Source: SZUA-309 sp965215995
GTDB taxonomy: Bacteria; Pseudomonadota; Gammaproteobacteria; Pseudomonadales; Azotimanducaceae
NCBI GenBank assembly: GCA_965215995.1
Contig: OZ244128.1
Span: forward strand, 2,356,001-2,420,000
Reading direction: 5' to 3'
Length of the DNA stretch: 64,000 nucleotides
Shown: piece after piece, positions 17,942 to 27,800 of the stretch
How the letters are laid out: every line of letters starts with the position of its first letter
Position numbering within the stretch: the first letter of the stretch is position 1
Made by a program: the position numbers and the translations under genes
The notes under the pieces: generated by a model
Told to the model about the DNA's origin: nothing
The model's input: the letters and a program-made list of their open reading frames with translations, nothing else
Database searches by the model: none

Positions 17942-19066
17942 TTAGTCCTCCACCCTGGCATTCAGATAAGCCCGCTCCGTGATCTCGTGGTAGCGCCGGA
18001 CCGATTCCGTAAAGGCTCGGTGGGAGTCGAGAATCCGCGCATGGAGCGGATCGTTTCCGGCCATCTCGGCGATCACCGCTGCCGATTGGTCACGCAAGGC
18101 GCTAAGCACCTCCGGCGGGAACGGTCGCACGTCCACCCCGTGCTCGGTGATCAGCGTCTCCAGCGCCTGGGCGTTCCGGGCCGTGAACTCCGCGAGCATA
18201 TCGTCGTTGGCATGCCGCACGGCGGTTTCCAGAATCACCTGCAGATCGCGAGGCAGGCTGGCCCAAGCCTCAGCGTTGACGATGGACTCAATGGCCGCAC
18301 CCGGCTCGTGCCAGCCCGGGTAGTAGTAGTAGTCGGCCACCGTGTGCAGACCGAAGGCCAGATCGTTGTAAGGACCCACCCATTCCGTCGCATCGATCAC
18401 ACCGGTCTGCAGGGAGGTGAACACTTCACTACCCGGCATGGCCACCGGTAGGCCGCCCACCCGCTCCAGCACTTCGCCACCGAGACCGGGTATCCGCATC
18501 TTCAGACCCTGGAGGTCTGCCAGGGTGTTGATCTCCTTGTTGAACCAGCCGCCCATCTGCACGCCCGTGTTACCGGCCGCCATGGGAATCAACCCGAACG
18601 GCTCGTAGAGCTCGCGCCAGAGCTCGAGGCCACCGCCGTAGTGCAGCCAGCCGTTCATCTCCTGAGCCGTGAACCCGAAAGGCACGGTGGAGAAAATGGC
18701 GGCGATGGGCAACTTGCTCCGCCAGTAGTAGGAAGCACCATTGCCCATCTCCGCCGTGCCCTGGGAGACCGCATCGAATACCTCGAAGGCGCCGACCAGC
18801 TCCCCGGCGCCGTACACCTTGATGTCCAGGCGGCCGTTGGACATGACCCGGATGCGTTCTGCCATGCGCTCCGGAATGGTGCCGAGCGCCGGCAGGTTCT
18901 TCGGCCAGGTGGTGATGAGCTTCCAGCGGTAGGTTTCGACAGGCGCTTGATCCGCCACCGGCAACGATTCGGGAGACGATGGCTGGCCGCAGCCGGCAAG
19001 CAGGGGCAGTCCGGAAACTATCGCGAACCCGATCGCCAGACGGCGGACGCCACTCACCACACTCAT
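17942..19066 (-). CDS. dctP: TRAP transporter substrate-binding protein (DctP, TakP-like), lipoprotein
   Basis: Periplasmic binding protein of a TRAP transporter, 374 residues. The signal sequence ends in a lipobox (LPLLAGCGQPSS), so it is predicted to be lipid-anchored. The mature part has WKLITTWPKNLPALGTIPERMAERI, NGRLDIKVYGAGELV, GNGASYYWRSKLPIAAIFSTVPFGF, GNTGVQMGGWFNKEI and DATEWVGPYNDLAFGLH. From memory this pattern is closest to TakP, a binder of 2-oxo acids, so an alpha-keto acid or similar carboxylate is the likely ligand. The conserved ligand Arg is in LKMRIPGLGGEVL. It leads a two-gene leftward unit with the crotonase gene. Confidence 0.92.
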   Translation of the reverse strand: MSVVSGVRRLAIGFAIVSGLPLLAGCGQPSSPESLPVADQAPVETYRWKLITTWPKNLPALGTIPERMAERIRVMSNGRLDIKVYGAGELVGAFEVFDAVSQGTAEMGNGASYYWRSKLPIAAIFSTVPFGFTAQEMNGWLHYGGGLELWRELYEPFGLIPMAAGNTGVQMGGWFNKEINTLADLQGLKMRIPGLGGEVLERVGGLPVAMPGSEVFTSLQTGVIDATEWVGPYNDLAFGLHTVADYYYYPGWHEPGAAIESIVNAEAWASLPRDLQVILETAVRHANDDMLAEFTARNAQALETLITEHGVDVRPFPPEVLSALRDQSAAVIAEMAGNDPLHARILDSHRAFTESVRRYHEITERAYLNARVED

Positions 19067-19099
19067 AACTGCTCCAGATTCACACCTGCTCCAGACCCG

Positions 19100-21313
19100 C
19101 TAGTCCAGGGTCGTCAGATTTGCATAGCCGAGCATGAGCCACTTGGCACCCTCGGCAAAATTCACCTGCACCCGAGCCCGCTCACCGGCACCCTCACACT
19201 GCATGACCACCCCTTCACCGAACTTTGCATGGCTCACCCGCTGGCCCATCCTGAGCGCGCCGGAGTCGTCGTCGAACAGGCCAGCCGAGCTGTCCTGGGC
19301 GCCGCGCGATTGAGCACCGTACGGACGCTCCACCGCCCCTTTCATGCGAACTTCGGAAACCAGATCACTCGGGATCTCGAGCAGGAAACGGGACGGACGG
19401 TTGTAGGTGTCGTTGCCGTGCAGCCGCCGGGTTTCCGCATACGTGAGGTAGAGCACCTTCATCGCCCGGGTGATGCCCACGTAGGCAAGTCGGCGCTCCT
19501 CCTCCATTCGGCCTGGCTCTTCCGCTGACATGCGGTGCGGGAAGAGGCCCTCTTCGAGCCCGGCCAGAAAGACCAGCGGAAATTCCAGCCCCTTTGCTGA
19601 GTGCAGCGTCATCATCTGCACCGCCGGACCGGCGTCCGACTGTCGATCACCGGCATCGAGAGCGACCTGGTCCAGAAATTCTTCCAGCACCGTGGTTTCC
19701 GGCGCCTCGGCACTGGAGATCTCCGGCTCGGAAATCGGAAAGACCAGCTCACCGGTGAACTGCCGACAGGCACTCACCAGCTCTTCCAAGTTTTCCTTGC
19801 GGGCGAGCCCCCGCTCACCCCGCTCCCGGCTGTGATACTCCATGAGCCCGCTGGCATCGATCACGTGATCGGCCAGCTCGTGCAGGGCCATTTCCTGGGT
19901 GGCTCCTGCCATGTCCTCGATGAGTTGCAGAAAGTGGGCAACTTTGCCGGCCACCCGGGCCGCGAACGTGCCTTCGGCCAGCGCATCGGCGCACGCCTGC
20001 CACATGGATTTGCCCCGGCTCCTGGCCTCGGCCCGAATCGCTTCCACCGCTTTCTCGCCGATGCCCCGGGGTGGCAGGTTGATCACCCGCTCGAAGGCGG
20101 GGTCCGAGTTTCGTTCATGCATGAGCCGCATGTAGCACAAAGCGTTCTTGATCTCCGCCCGCTCGAAGAAGCGCAGGCCACCGTAGATCCGGTAGGGAAT
20201 CTGCGCCCGAAGCAGGGCTTCTTCCAACACCCGGGACTGCGCATTGGAACGATAGAGGATCGCTACGTCTTCCGGACTGCCACCACCGTCGATCCACTCC
20301 GCCGTACGCTCGACGATGAAGCGCGCCTCGTCGAGATCGTTGTATCCAGAGTAGAGACGGATGGGGTCCCCGGTTTCCCCTTCCGTCCAGAGGGTTTTGC
20401 CGAACCGGTCCGTGTTGCGCTCGATCAGCGCATTGGCCGCTTTCAGTATGGTGGCGGTGGAGCGGTAGTTCTGCTCCAGGCGAATCGTGGCCACCTCCTT
20501 GAAGTCGTCCGTGTAGCGGTGGATGTTCTCGATTTTCGCACCCCGCCAGCCGTAGATGGACTGATCGTCGTCCCCCACCGCCATCACGCAGGCCTGATCG
20601 CCGGCCAGCAGCCTCAGCCACGCGTACTGTATCGCATTGGTGTCCTGGAACTCGTCCACCAGCACATGCTGAAAGCGCTGCCGGTAGTGATCGAGCAGCG
20701 CCGCATTGTCGCGAAGCAGCTCGTGGCATCGGAGTAGCAGCTCGGCAAAGTCCACCAATCCGCCCTGCTCGCAGAGCTCCTCGTAGTTCTCATAGATTTT
20801 CTTGTGGGTGATCTGGAACAGGTCATCACCGGCCGGCACGTCCTTGGCCCGCCGACCTTCGTCCTTCTGACCGTTGATGAACCAGACCGCCTGTCGAGCC
20901 GGCCACTTCTGCTCATCGATATCGAGGACGCGCATGACCCGCTTGACCAGGCGCAGCTGATCGTCCGCATCCAAGATCTGGAAATTCTGCGGCAACCTGG
21001 CTTCCTGCCAGTGCATGCGCAGGAGGCGGTGGGCGATGCCGTGAAAGGTGCCGACCCACATGGTGCGCACGGAGAGCTTTAAAAGGTCTTCGATTCGCAG
21101 GCGCATCTCCTGGGCGGCCTTATTGGTGAACGTCACCGCCAGCACCCCGTACGGTGAGACGCCTTCCGCCTCGATCAGCCAGGCAATCCGGTGCACGAGC
21201 ACCCGGGTCTTGCCACTGCCGGCGCCGGCCACCACCAGGGCATTACCCACGGGCGCGGTGACCGCTTCCCGTTGCGCATCGTTGAGATTGTCGAGAATGT
21301 GGGTGACGTCCAA
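19100..21313 (-). CDS. uvrD: DNA helicase II, UvrD
   Basis: SF1A 3'-5' helicase for nucleotide excision and mismatch repair. The protein is 737 residues (E. coli 720). Motif order is intact: Q-motif LNDAQREAV, Walker A VAGAGSGKTRVL (~29-40), LAVTFTNKAAQEMR (Ia), LVDEFQDTN (II), GDDDQSIYGWRGA (III), RLEQNYRST (IV), TLHSAKGLEFPLVFLAGLEEGLFPH (V) and EEERRLAYVGITRAM (VI). The C-terminal Tudor-like domain (GQRVSHAKFGEGVVMQCEGAGERARVQVNF) is also present and distinguishes UvrD from Rep. It lies upstream of dctP on the same strand with a 33-nt gap. Confidence 0.97.
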   Translation of the reverse strand: MDVTHILDNLNDAQREAVTAPVGNALVVAGAGSGKTRVLVHRIAWLIEAEGVSPYGVLAVTFTNKAAQEMRLRIEDLLKLSVRTMWVGTFHGIAHRLLRMHWQEARLPQNFQILDADDQLRLVKRVMRVLDIDEQKWPARQAVWFINGQKDEGRRAKDVPAGDDLFQITHKKIYENYEELCEQGGLVDFAELLLRCHELLRDNAALLDHYRQRFQHVLVDEFQDTNAIQYAWLRLLAGDQACVMAVGDDDQSIYGWRGAKIENIHRYTDDFKEVATIRLEQNYRSTATILKAANALIERNTDRFGKTLWTEGETGDPIRLYSGYNDLDEARFIVERTAEWIDGGGSPEDVAILYRSNAQSRVLEEALLRAQIPYRIYGGLRFFERAEIKNALCYMRLMHERNSDPAFERVINLPPRGIGEKAVEAIRAEARSRGKSMWQACADALAEGTFAARVAGKVAHFLQLIEDMAGATQEMALHELADHVIDASGLMEYHSRERGERGLARKENLEELVSACRQFTGELVFPISEPEISSAEAPETTVLEEFLDQVALDAGDRQSDAGPAVQMMTLHSAKGLEFPLVFLAGLEEGLFPHRMSAEEPGRMEEERRLAYVGITRAMKVLYLTYAETRRLHGNDTYNRPSRFLLEIPSDLVSEVRMKGAVERPYGAQSRGAQDSSAGLFDDDSGALRMGQRVSHAKFGEGVVMQCEGAGERARVQVNFAEGAKWLMLGYANLTTLD

Positions 21314-21420
21314 AGGGCTGATCCGGTAACTGGGGCGCGGATGTATCGGGCTCGGCGGCGAAGCGCGAGCGGGATCCGAGTTTAAGGATTTGCCGCCAGG
21401 GCAGCCAGCGGATTTGCTGG

Positions 21421-23250
21421 TTACTCCACTGTCACCGACTTGGCCAGGTTGCGCGGCTGATCAACATCCGTGCCTTTCAGCACCGCCACGTGATAGGCAA
21501 AGAGCTGCAGCGGGATCACATAGACGATGGGCGCCAGCAGCTTGTCCACTTCCGGCAGGGTGATCACGGTAACGTCTTCTTCCTCTTTGAAGCCAGATGC
21601 AGGATCGGCGAAGACGTACAGCTCACCACCACGAGCCCTCACTTCCTGCAGGTTGGACTGCAGCTTCTCGAGCAGATCGTCGTTTGGCGCCACCGCGATG
21701 ACCGGCATGTCATCGTCCACCAGCGCCAGGGGACCGTGCTTCAGCTCCCCTGCGGGATAACCTTCGGCATGGATGTAGGAGATCTCCTTCAGCTTCAGCG
21801 CCCCTTCCATGGCGATAGGGAACATGGGACCCCGGCCGAGGAAAAGCGCATGATGCTTCTCCATGAACCGCTCGGAGAGGCTCAGCACCTGGACATCCAG
21901 AGCAAGTGCTGCTTCCACAGCGTCGGGCAATCTGTGCAACGCCGCCACCGCCTGCTCTTCCCGTTCCGGCGCCATGCCGTGCCGGCGGCCGATCAGCAGC
22001 GCCAGCAGCAGAAGGTCGGCTAACATGGCGGTGAACGCTTTGGTGGACGCGACCCCGACTTCAGTGCCTACGTTGAGCATCATGGCGAGATCGGATTCCC
22101 GCACGGTGGTGCTGGTGCCCACGTTGCAGATGGTCAATGAGTGCTGATAGCCGATTTCCTTGGCGACCCTTAAGGCCGCCAGCGTATCCGCAGTCTCCCC
22201 GGACTGGGTGAGGGTGACGAGAAGGCTACCCGGAATGACCGCCACCTTCCGATAACGGAACTCGCTGGCGATCTCAACGTGGCAAGGCACACCGGCCAGC
22301 TCCTCGATCCAGTATTTAGCTACCAGGCCCGCATAGTAGCTGGTGCCGCAGGCGACGATGGTCACGGCTCGAGTTGCGTCGAGGATCTCCGGTGCCCGGG
22401 CTCCGAAGGCTTGTTCCAGCACCCGGGTCCTGCCGATGCGCCCTTCCAGGGTGTCCGCCAGCACCTTCGGCTGCTGGTGGATTTCCTTCTGCATGAAGTG
22501 ACGGTAGTTACCACGGTCCACATCGTCCTCACCGGCAACCACACGGACGGTAGAGCGGATGACGGATTCGTCTGCCACGTTCCAGATGGCGATGCTGGTC
22601 CGGCGTACCTCGACCAGATCGCCTTCTTCGAGATAGATGAAGCGGTCGGTCACCGGGCGGAGCGCCAGCGCGTCAGAAGCAATGAAGTTCTCGCCGATTC
22701 CCTTGCCGACAACCAGTGGGCTACCCATCCGGGCGGCAATGACCCGATCAGGATCGTCTTTCGCCATCACACCGATGGCGTAGGCGCCTTCCAGACGCTT
22801 GACCGCAGTTCGAACGGCTTCGAGCAGATCACCGAGCTCCTGGTAGTAGCGGTCGATCAGGTGAACGATGACCTCGCTGTCTGTCTCGGAGGCGAAGGCG
22901 TAGCCAGCCTCGATCAGCTCATCCCTAAGCGCCTCGAAGTTCTCGATGATTCCGTTGTGGGCGAGCGCAATGCGGTCGTTGGACAGATGCGGATGGGCGT
23001 TCGTCTCCGAGGGCGCTCCGTGTGTTGCCCAGCGGGTGTGGGCAATGCCCAGCTTCCCGGCAAGCGGATCATTGCCCAGCGCCTCGCAGAGCTCGGAGAC
23101 CTTGCCCACGGTCTTTCTGACACCGATGCCTCCGGCGGTCTGCAGAGCCACGCCGGCAGAGTCATAGCCCCGGTACTCGAGACGTTGCAGGCCGGCCAGC
23201 AGAATGCCCGATACTTCCCTGTCCGCTACCGCGCCGACGATCCCACACAT
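21421..23250 (-). CDS. glmS: Glutamine:fructose-6-phosphate aminotransferase (isomerizing)
   Basis: Makes glucosamine-6-phosphate from fructose-6-phosphate and glutamine, the entry step to UDP-GlcNAc for peptidoglycan and LPS. The protein is 609 residues, as expected. The N-terminal nucleophile Cys2 (MCGIVGAVAD), glutaminase motifs (HTRWATHGAPSETNAHPH) and two SIS domains (VACGTSYYAGLVAKYWIEELAG; LTQSGETADTLAALR; LGRGPMFPIAMEGALKLKEISYIHAEGYPAGELKHGP) are all present. The C-terminus is the canonical LAKSVTVE. It follows glmU by 2 nt, so glmU-glmS form one transcript, as in E. coli. Confidence 0.97.
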   Translation of the reverse strand: MCGIVGAVADREVSGILLAGLQRLEYRGYDSAGVALQTAGGIGVRKTVGKVSELCEALGNDPLAGKLGIAHTRWATHGAPSETNAHPHLSNDRIALAHNGIIENFEALRDELIEAGYAFASETDSEVIVHLIDRYYQELGDLLEAVRTAVKRLEGAYAIGVMAKDDPDRVIAARMGSPLVVGKGIGENFIASDALALRPVTDRFIYLEEGDLVEVRRTSIAIWNVADESVIRSTVRVVAGEDDVDRGNYRHFMQKEIHQQPKVLADTLEGRIGRTRVLEQAFGARAPEILDATRAVTIVACGTSYYAGLVAKYWIEELAGVPCHVEIASEFRYRKVAVIPGSLLVTLTQSGETADTLAALRVAKEIGYQHSLTICNVGTSTTVRESDLAMMLNVGTEVGVASTKAFTAMLADLLLLALLIGRRHGMAPEREEQAVAALHRLPDAVEAALALDVQVLSLSERFMEKHHALFLGRGPMFPIAMEGALKLKEISYIHAEGYPAGELKHGPLALVDDDMPVIAVAPNDDLLEKLQSNLQEVRARGGELYVFADPASGFKEEEDVTVITLPEVDKLLAPIVYVIPLQLFAYHVAVLKGTDVDQPRNLAKSVTVE

Positions 23251-23252
23251 CC

Positions 23253-24713
23253 CTAGGACTCCTCGTTCTTCTGTTGGTCCGGCCGCGCCCTCTGATCCGG
23301 GCGCGTCCAGCCCGAGATGTTCCTCTGTCTGCCGCGGCCGACCGCCAGATCGCCTTCATCGACTCGGGTCGTCAATGTAGAGCCGGCTGCCACGAAAGAG
23401 CCGCTGCCGATCTCAATGGGTGCAACCAGCGTGCTGTTGGTGCCGACGAAGACGTTGTCGCCAATCTCCGTCGGGTGCTTGTCGATGCCATCGTAGTTAC
23501 AGGTCACCGTTCCAGCGCCTACGTTGCAGTCTTCGCCCAACGTGGCATCGCCCAGATAGGTCAGATGGCTGGCCTTGGTTCCGCGACCAAGCCTGGCTTT
23601 CTTGGTCTCGACGAAATTGCCTATCCGGACCGCCTCGCCCAGGACGGTACCAGGCCGAATGCGGGCGAATGGTCCGAGCTGGCAACGCGCGGCAACATCG
23701 GCGCCTTCCACCACTGTGTGCGCTTCGACCGTCACCCCATCTCCCAGCGCCGAATCCCGGATCACGCTACCGGGACCGATGCGCACACCCCGGCCGAGCC
23801 GCACCTCGCCTTCCAGCACCACGTTGATATCGATGAAGCAATCTTCCTCGGCGTTGACGGTGCCGCGGATGTCCACTCTCGCCGGATCCGCCATGGTCAC
23901 ACCGGAGCGCATCAGCGCTTCCGCCGCTCTCTCCTGGAACAGCCGTTCTGCTTCCGCCAGCTGTACCCGGTCGTTGATGCCGCTGACTTCTGCCGCACGC
24001 TCACTGACAAGCCCTCGAACCGGAATCCCCTGGGCAACAGCCAGCGCAATCAGGTCGGTCAGGTAGTACTCGCCCTGTGCATTGTGCGGCTCGATCTGGG
24101 CGACCATCGCCTTCATGTCGGCACCGCCCAACGCCAGAATGCCGGAGTTGATTTCCCTGATGGCACGCTGTTCGTCGTCAGCATCCGTAAACTCGACGAT
24201 GGCCTGGATATCGCCAGACCCGTCGCGAACGATGCGGCCGAGCTGAGCCGGGTCGTCGAACTCGGCGGTTACCAGCGCCAGTGCAGCCTGACTACCATCC
24301 GAACGGGACGCTGCCGCAATGCAGCGGGCCAGGGTATCCGAACTGACCAGGGGCACATCCGCGTAGGTGACCAACACCACCGCATCATCGCTGACATCGG
24401 GTAGAGCTTGCGCCACCGCATGGGCGGTGCCTTTCTGCTCGGCCTGGGTGACCCAGTTGAGGGGGACGTTGCTGAACCGGGCCTCGGCTTCAATGGCTGC
24501 CCGCACCGAAGTTGCCTCGTGGCCCACCACCAGGTGGATACGTGCCGGGCTCAGACTCAGCGCGGTATCCAGCGCATGGGCCAGCATGGGCTGACCGGCA
24601 ATGGGATGCAGAACCTTTGGCAGCGCCGAGCGCATCCGGGTGCCCTGACCCGCTGCCAGCACCACGATCTCCAGATTTCCGTCCAGATTATTGACGCTAG
24701 CCGCTGTGGTCAT
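23253..24713 (-). CDS. glmU: Bifunctional N-acetylglucosamine-1-phosphate uridyltransferase/glucosamine-1-phosphate acetyltransferase
   Basis: Catalyses the last two steps to UDP-GlcNAc. It is 486 residues; E. coli GlmU has 456, the excess being ~13 residues at the N-terminus and a longer C-terminal tail. The N-terminal nucleotidyltransferase has VLAAGQGTRMRSALPKVLHPIAGQPM and VLVTYADVPLV. The C-terminal left-handed beta-helix shows hexapeptide repeats and the acetyltransferase core TKKARLGRGTKASHLTYLGDATLGEDCNVGAGTVTCNYDG. The tail ends in a charged WTRPDQRARPDQQKNEES. A TATAAT lies 58-63 nt upstream on the coding strand (24771-24776), but no good -35 accompanies it. Confidence 0.96.
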   Translation of the reverse strand: MTTAASVNNLDGNLEIVVLAAGQGTRMRSALPKVLHPIAGQPMLAHALDTALSLSPARIHLVVGHEATSVRAAIEAEARFSNVPLNWVTQAEQKGTAHAVAQALPDVSDDAVVLVTYADVPLVSSDTLARCIAAASRSDGSQAALALVTAEFDDPAQLGRIVRDGSGDIQAIVEFTDADDEQRAIREINSGILALGGADMKAMVAQIEPHNAQGEYYLTDLIALAVAQGIPVRGLVSERAAEVSGINDRVQLAEAERLFQERAAEALMRSGVTMADPARVDIRGTVNAEEDCFIDINVVLEGEVRLGRGVRIGPGSVIRDSALGDGVTVEAHTVVEGADVAARCQLGPFARIRPGTVLGEAVRIGNFVETKKARLGRGTKASHLTYLGDATLGEDCNVGAGTVTCNYDGIDKHPTEIGDNVFVGTNSTLVAPIEIGSGSFVAAGSTLTTRVDEGDLAVGRGRQRNISGWTRPDQRARPDQQKNEES

Positions 24714-24788
24714 ATGAGCCTAACTTCCTGCCTCCCTGGTCATTGGAGGCCGAACGGGAAAGAAGGGCCGATTATAGTGACTGGATGC

Positions 24789-24817
24789 AAAAAGGGGGCG
24801 ACCGGTGTCACCCCCTT
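24789..24817 (-). terminator. Rho-independent terminator at the end of the atp operon
   Basis: On the minus strand a GC stem pairs AAGGGGG with CCCCCTT (plus internal GAC/GTC), and it is followed directly by five T. It lies 47-75 nt beyond the atpC stop and ahead of glmU, fitting termination of the atp transcript. Confidence 0.8.
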
Positions 24818-24863
24818 ATGTAAGCGTGTAAACGCCCGCGATATCCGAGCGGTGGGAACGGTC

Positions 24864-25286
24864 CTAACGCCGGCGCTTCTTCAGCTCCGCCAGGGTCCGC
24901 TGACGGGCCATGGCTTCCGCCAGCGCCGCCGCCGCTGCAGAGAATTCCATCTCCGCCGTCTGCTCGGAAAGCATGCGCTCCGCATTCTGCTGGGCCTCCA
25001 CGGCCGCCGCCTCGTCGATGTCTTCGGCCCTGAGTGCCGTATCCGCCAGCACGGTCACCACGCCGGGCTGCACTTCCAGATAACCGCCGGAAGCGAAGAA
25101 GACCTCTTCCTCGCCACCGTCCATGGTCAGCTTGACCGGCCCGGGACGGATACCGGTCAGCAGCGGCGCGTGGCCCGGCAGGATGCCGAGCTCGCCGATG
25201 GTGCCCGTGGCGCTCACCATGGTCACACGGCCGGAGAAGATCTCTTCTTCGGCGCTGACGATGTCGCAGTGGATGGTCATGGCCAT
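24864..25286 (-). CDS. atpC: F1Fo ATP synthase epsilon subunit
   Basis: Central-stalk subunit that couples rotation to catalysis and can inhibit ATP hydrolysis. The protein is 140 residues: an N-terminal beta-sandwich (TIHCDIVSAEEEIFSGRVTMVSATGTIGELGILPGHAPLLTGI) and two C-terminal helices (DEAAAVEAQQNAERMLSE ... LAEAMARQRTLAELKKRRR). It is the last gene of the atp operon, 33 nt after atpD, with a hairpin-plus-T-run terminator downstream. Confidence 0.96.
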   Translation of the reverse strand: MAMTIHCDIVSAEEEIFSGRVTMVSATGTIGELGILPGHAPLLTGIRPGPVKLTMDGGEEEVFFASGGYLEVQPGVVTVLADTALRAEDIDEAAAVEAQQNAERMLSEQTAEMEFSAAAAALAEAMARQRTLAELKKRRR

Positions 25287-25319
25287 GCTAAACGTCCTCT
25301 ATGGCTGACTTTCTCTGGC

Positions 25320-26714
<1,395 letters not shown>

Positions 26715-26789
26715 TTCTTTAGCCTCTAGTAGATCTGTATCTTCTGTTCGTTTGCTGACGTTGCTGCTACTGCGTAGCCCGCCCCGTCT

Positions 26790-26903
26790 GTTTGATTGCT
26801 CCGCGATCAAACCGCCGCGTTTCTCTTATTTTGTTTGATCGCTTCGCGATCAAACCGCCGCATTGTTTACCTTTGTTTGATTGCTACGCAATCAAACCGC
26901 CGC
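26790..26903. repeat. Three-copy 29-bp hairpin repeat between atpG and atpD
   Basis: Copies lie at 26790-26818, 26833-26861 and 26875-26903, at 43- and 42-bp steps. Each is a stem GTTTGATYGC / GCRATCAAAC around a three-base loop (TCC, TTC, TAC) followed on the plus strand by CGCCGC. Stem changes are partly compensatory: copy 2 pairs CGC with GCG, copy 3 pairs TGC with GCA, while copy 1 (TGC with GCG) has one G-T type mismatch. Copy 3 contains the atpG stop codon and the codons before it. The pattern looks like stepwise tandem duplication of a hairpin that overlaps the atpG 3' end. It may act on atpG-atpD mRNA stability or on translation of atpD. Confidence 0.9.
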
Positions 26904-27755
26904 GGCGCCACCCACGATCTCTGATATTTCCTGGGTAATGGCCGCCTGGCGTGCATTGTTGTAAATCAGGCTGAGCTCTTCGATCAGCTTCTCAGCGTTT
27001 TCCGTCGCGTTCTTCATGGCGATCATCTTTGCCGCCTGTTCGCAGGCCGTGTTTTCGATCACCGCCTGGTAGACCTGGGACTCGATGAAGCGGGTGACCA
27101 GGCCTTCGATCAGCTGCCGGGCATCCGGTTCGTAGATGTAGTCCCAGCGATGACCGTAGTCATCGTTCTGCTCCGGGTCCAGCGGCAGAAGCTGACGGAT
27201 GGTCGGCGTCTGGGTCATGGTGTTCACGAAGTCATTGGAGATGATGTAAAGACGATCGATCTCACCTTCGGTGAATGCATCCAGCATCACCTTGACGCCG
27301 CCGATCAGGTCGGCCAGGGCCGGCTGCTCGCCTACGTCGTTGATCGTCGCGCGAACGTTGCCGCCCACGGAGCGGAAGAAGGAAATGGACTTGTTGCCGA
27401 TCAGGCCCAGCTCGGACTCGACGCCCTTGTCATGCCACTCGCCGATGTCCTTCAGCAGGGTCCTGAACAGGTTCACGTTCAGACCACCGCACAGACCCCG
27501 ATCTGTGGAGACCACCAGATAGCCGATCCGCTTCACCGTCTCCCGCTCCTGCATATAGGTGTGGCGGTACTCCGGGTTGGCGTTGGCCAGGTGACCGATC
27601 ACCTGCCGGATCTTCTCAGCGTATGGGCGACCCTCGCGCATTCTATCCTGGGTGCGGCGCATGCGGCTGGTTGCAACCATCTGCATGGCGGAGGTGATCT
27701 TCTGCGTGGACTCCACGGAGTTGATCTTGTTTTTAATCTCTTTGCCGACTGCCAT
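26892..27755 (-). CDS. atpG: F1Fo ATP synthase gamma subunit
   Basis: Central rotor shaft of F1. It is 287 residues, with the coiled-coil N-terminus AVGKEIKNKINSVESTQKITSAMQMVATSRMRRTQDRM and the C-terminal partner ending EELSLIYNNARQAAITQEISEIVGGAAAV. RIGYLVVSTDRGLCGGLNVNLF is the conserved globular-domain segment. The C-terminal codons GCG GCG GTT TGA belong to the first unit (in reading direction) of the tandem hairpin repeat that fills the spacer to atpD, so the repeat could have arisen by duplication of the gene end. Confidence 0.97.
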   Translation of the reverse strand: MAVGKEIKNKINSVESTQKITSAMQMVATSRMRRTQDRMREGRPYAEKIRQVIGHLANANPEYRHTYMQERETVKRIGYLVVSTDRGLCGGLNVNLFRTLLKDIGEWHDKGVESELGLIGNKSISFFRSVGGNVRATINDVGEQPALADLIGGVKVMLDAFTEGEIDRLYIISNDFVNTMTQTPTIRQLLPLDPEQNDDYGHRWDYIYEPDARQLIEGLVTRFIESQVYQAVIENTACEQAAKMIAMKNATENAEKLIEELSLIYNNARQAAITQEISEIVGGAAAV

Positions 27756-27800
27756 CTTGTTTCCTGATGAGGTCTAAGCGATCTGGCTCAAGCGCCTGGT

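Noticed and set aside
19860..19871. GATCACGTGATC palindrome in uvrD
   Set aside because: Shares only CACGTG with parS; within coding sequence and explained by codons.
19601..20737. A 378-codon plus-strand open frame
   Set aside because: Antisense to uvrD, with no motifs of its own.
22279..23256. A 325-codon plus-strand open frame
   Set aside because: Antisense to glmS; the glmS frame holds all catalytic motifs.
24771..24799. Promoter for glmU around TATAAT (24771-24776)
   Set aside because: The -10 is perfect, but the bases 17 nt upstream are GCCCCC and lie in the atp terminator stem; no usable -35, so not listed.
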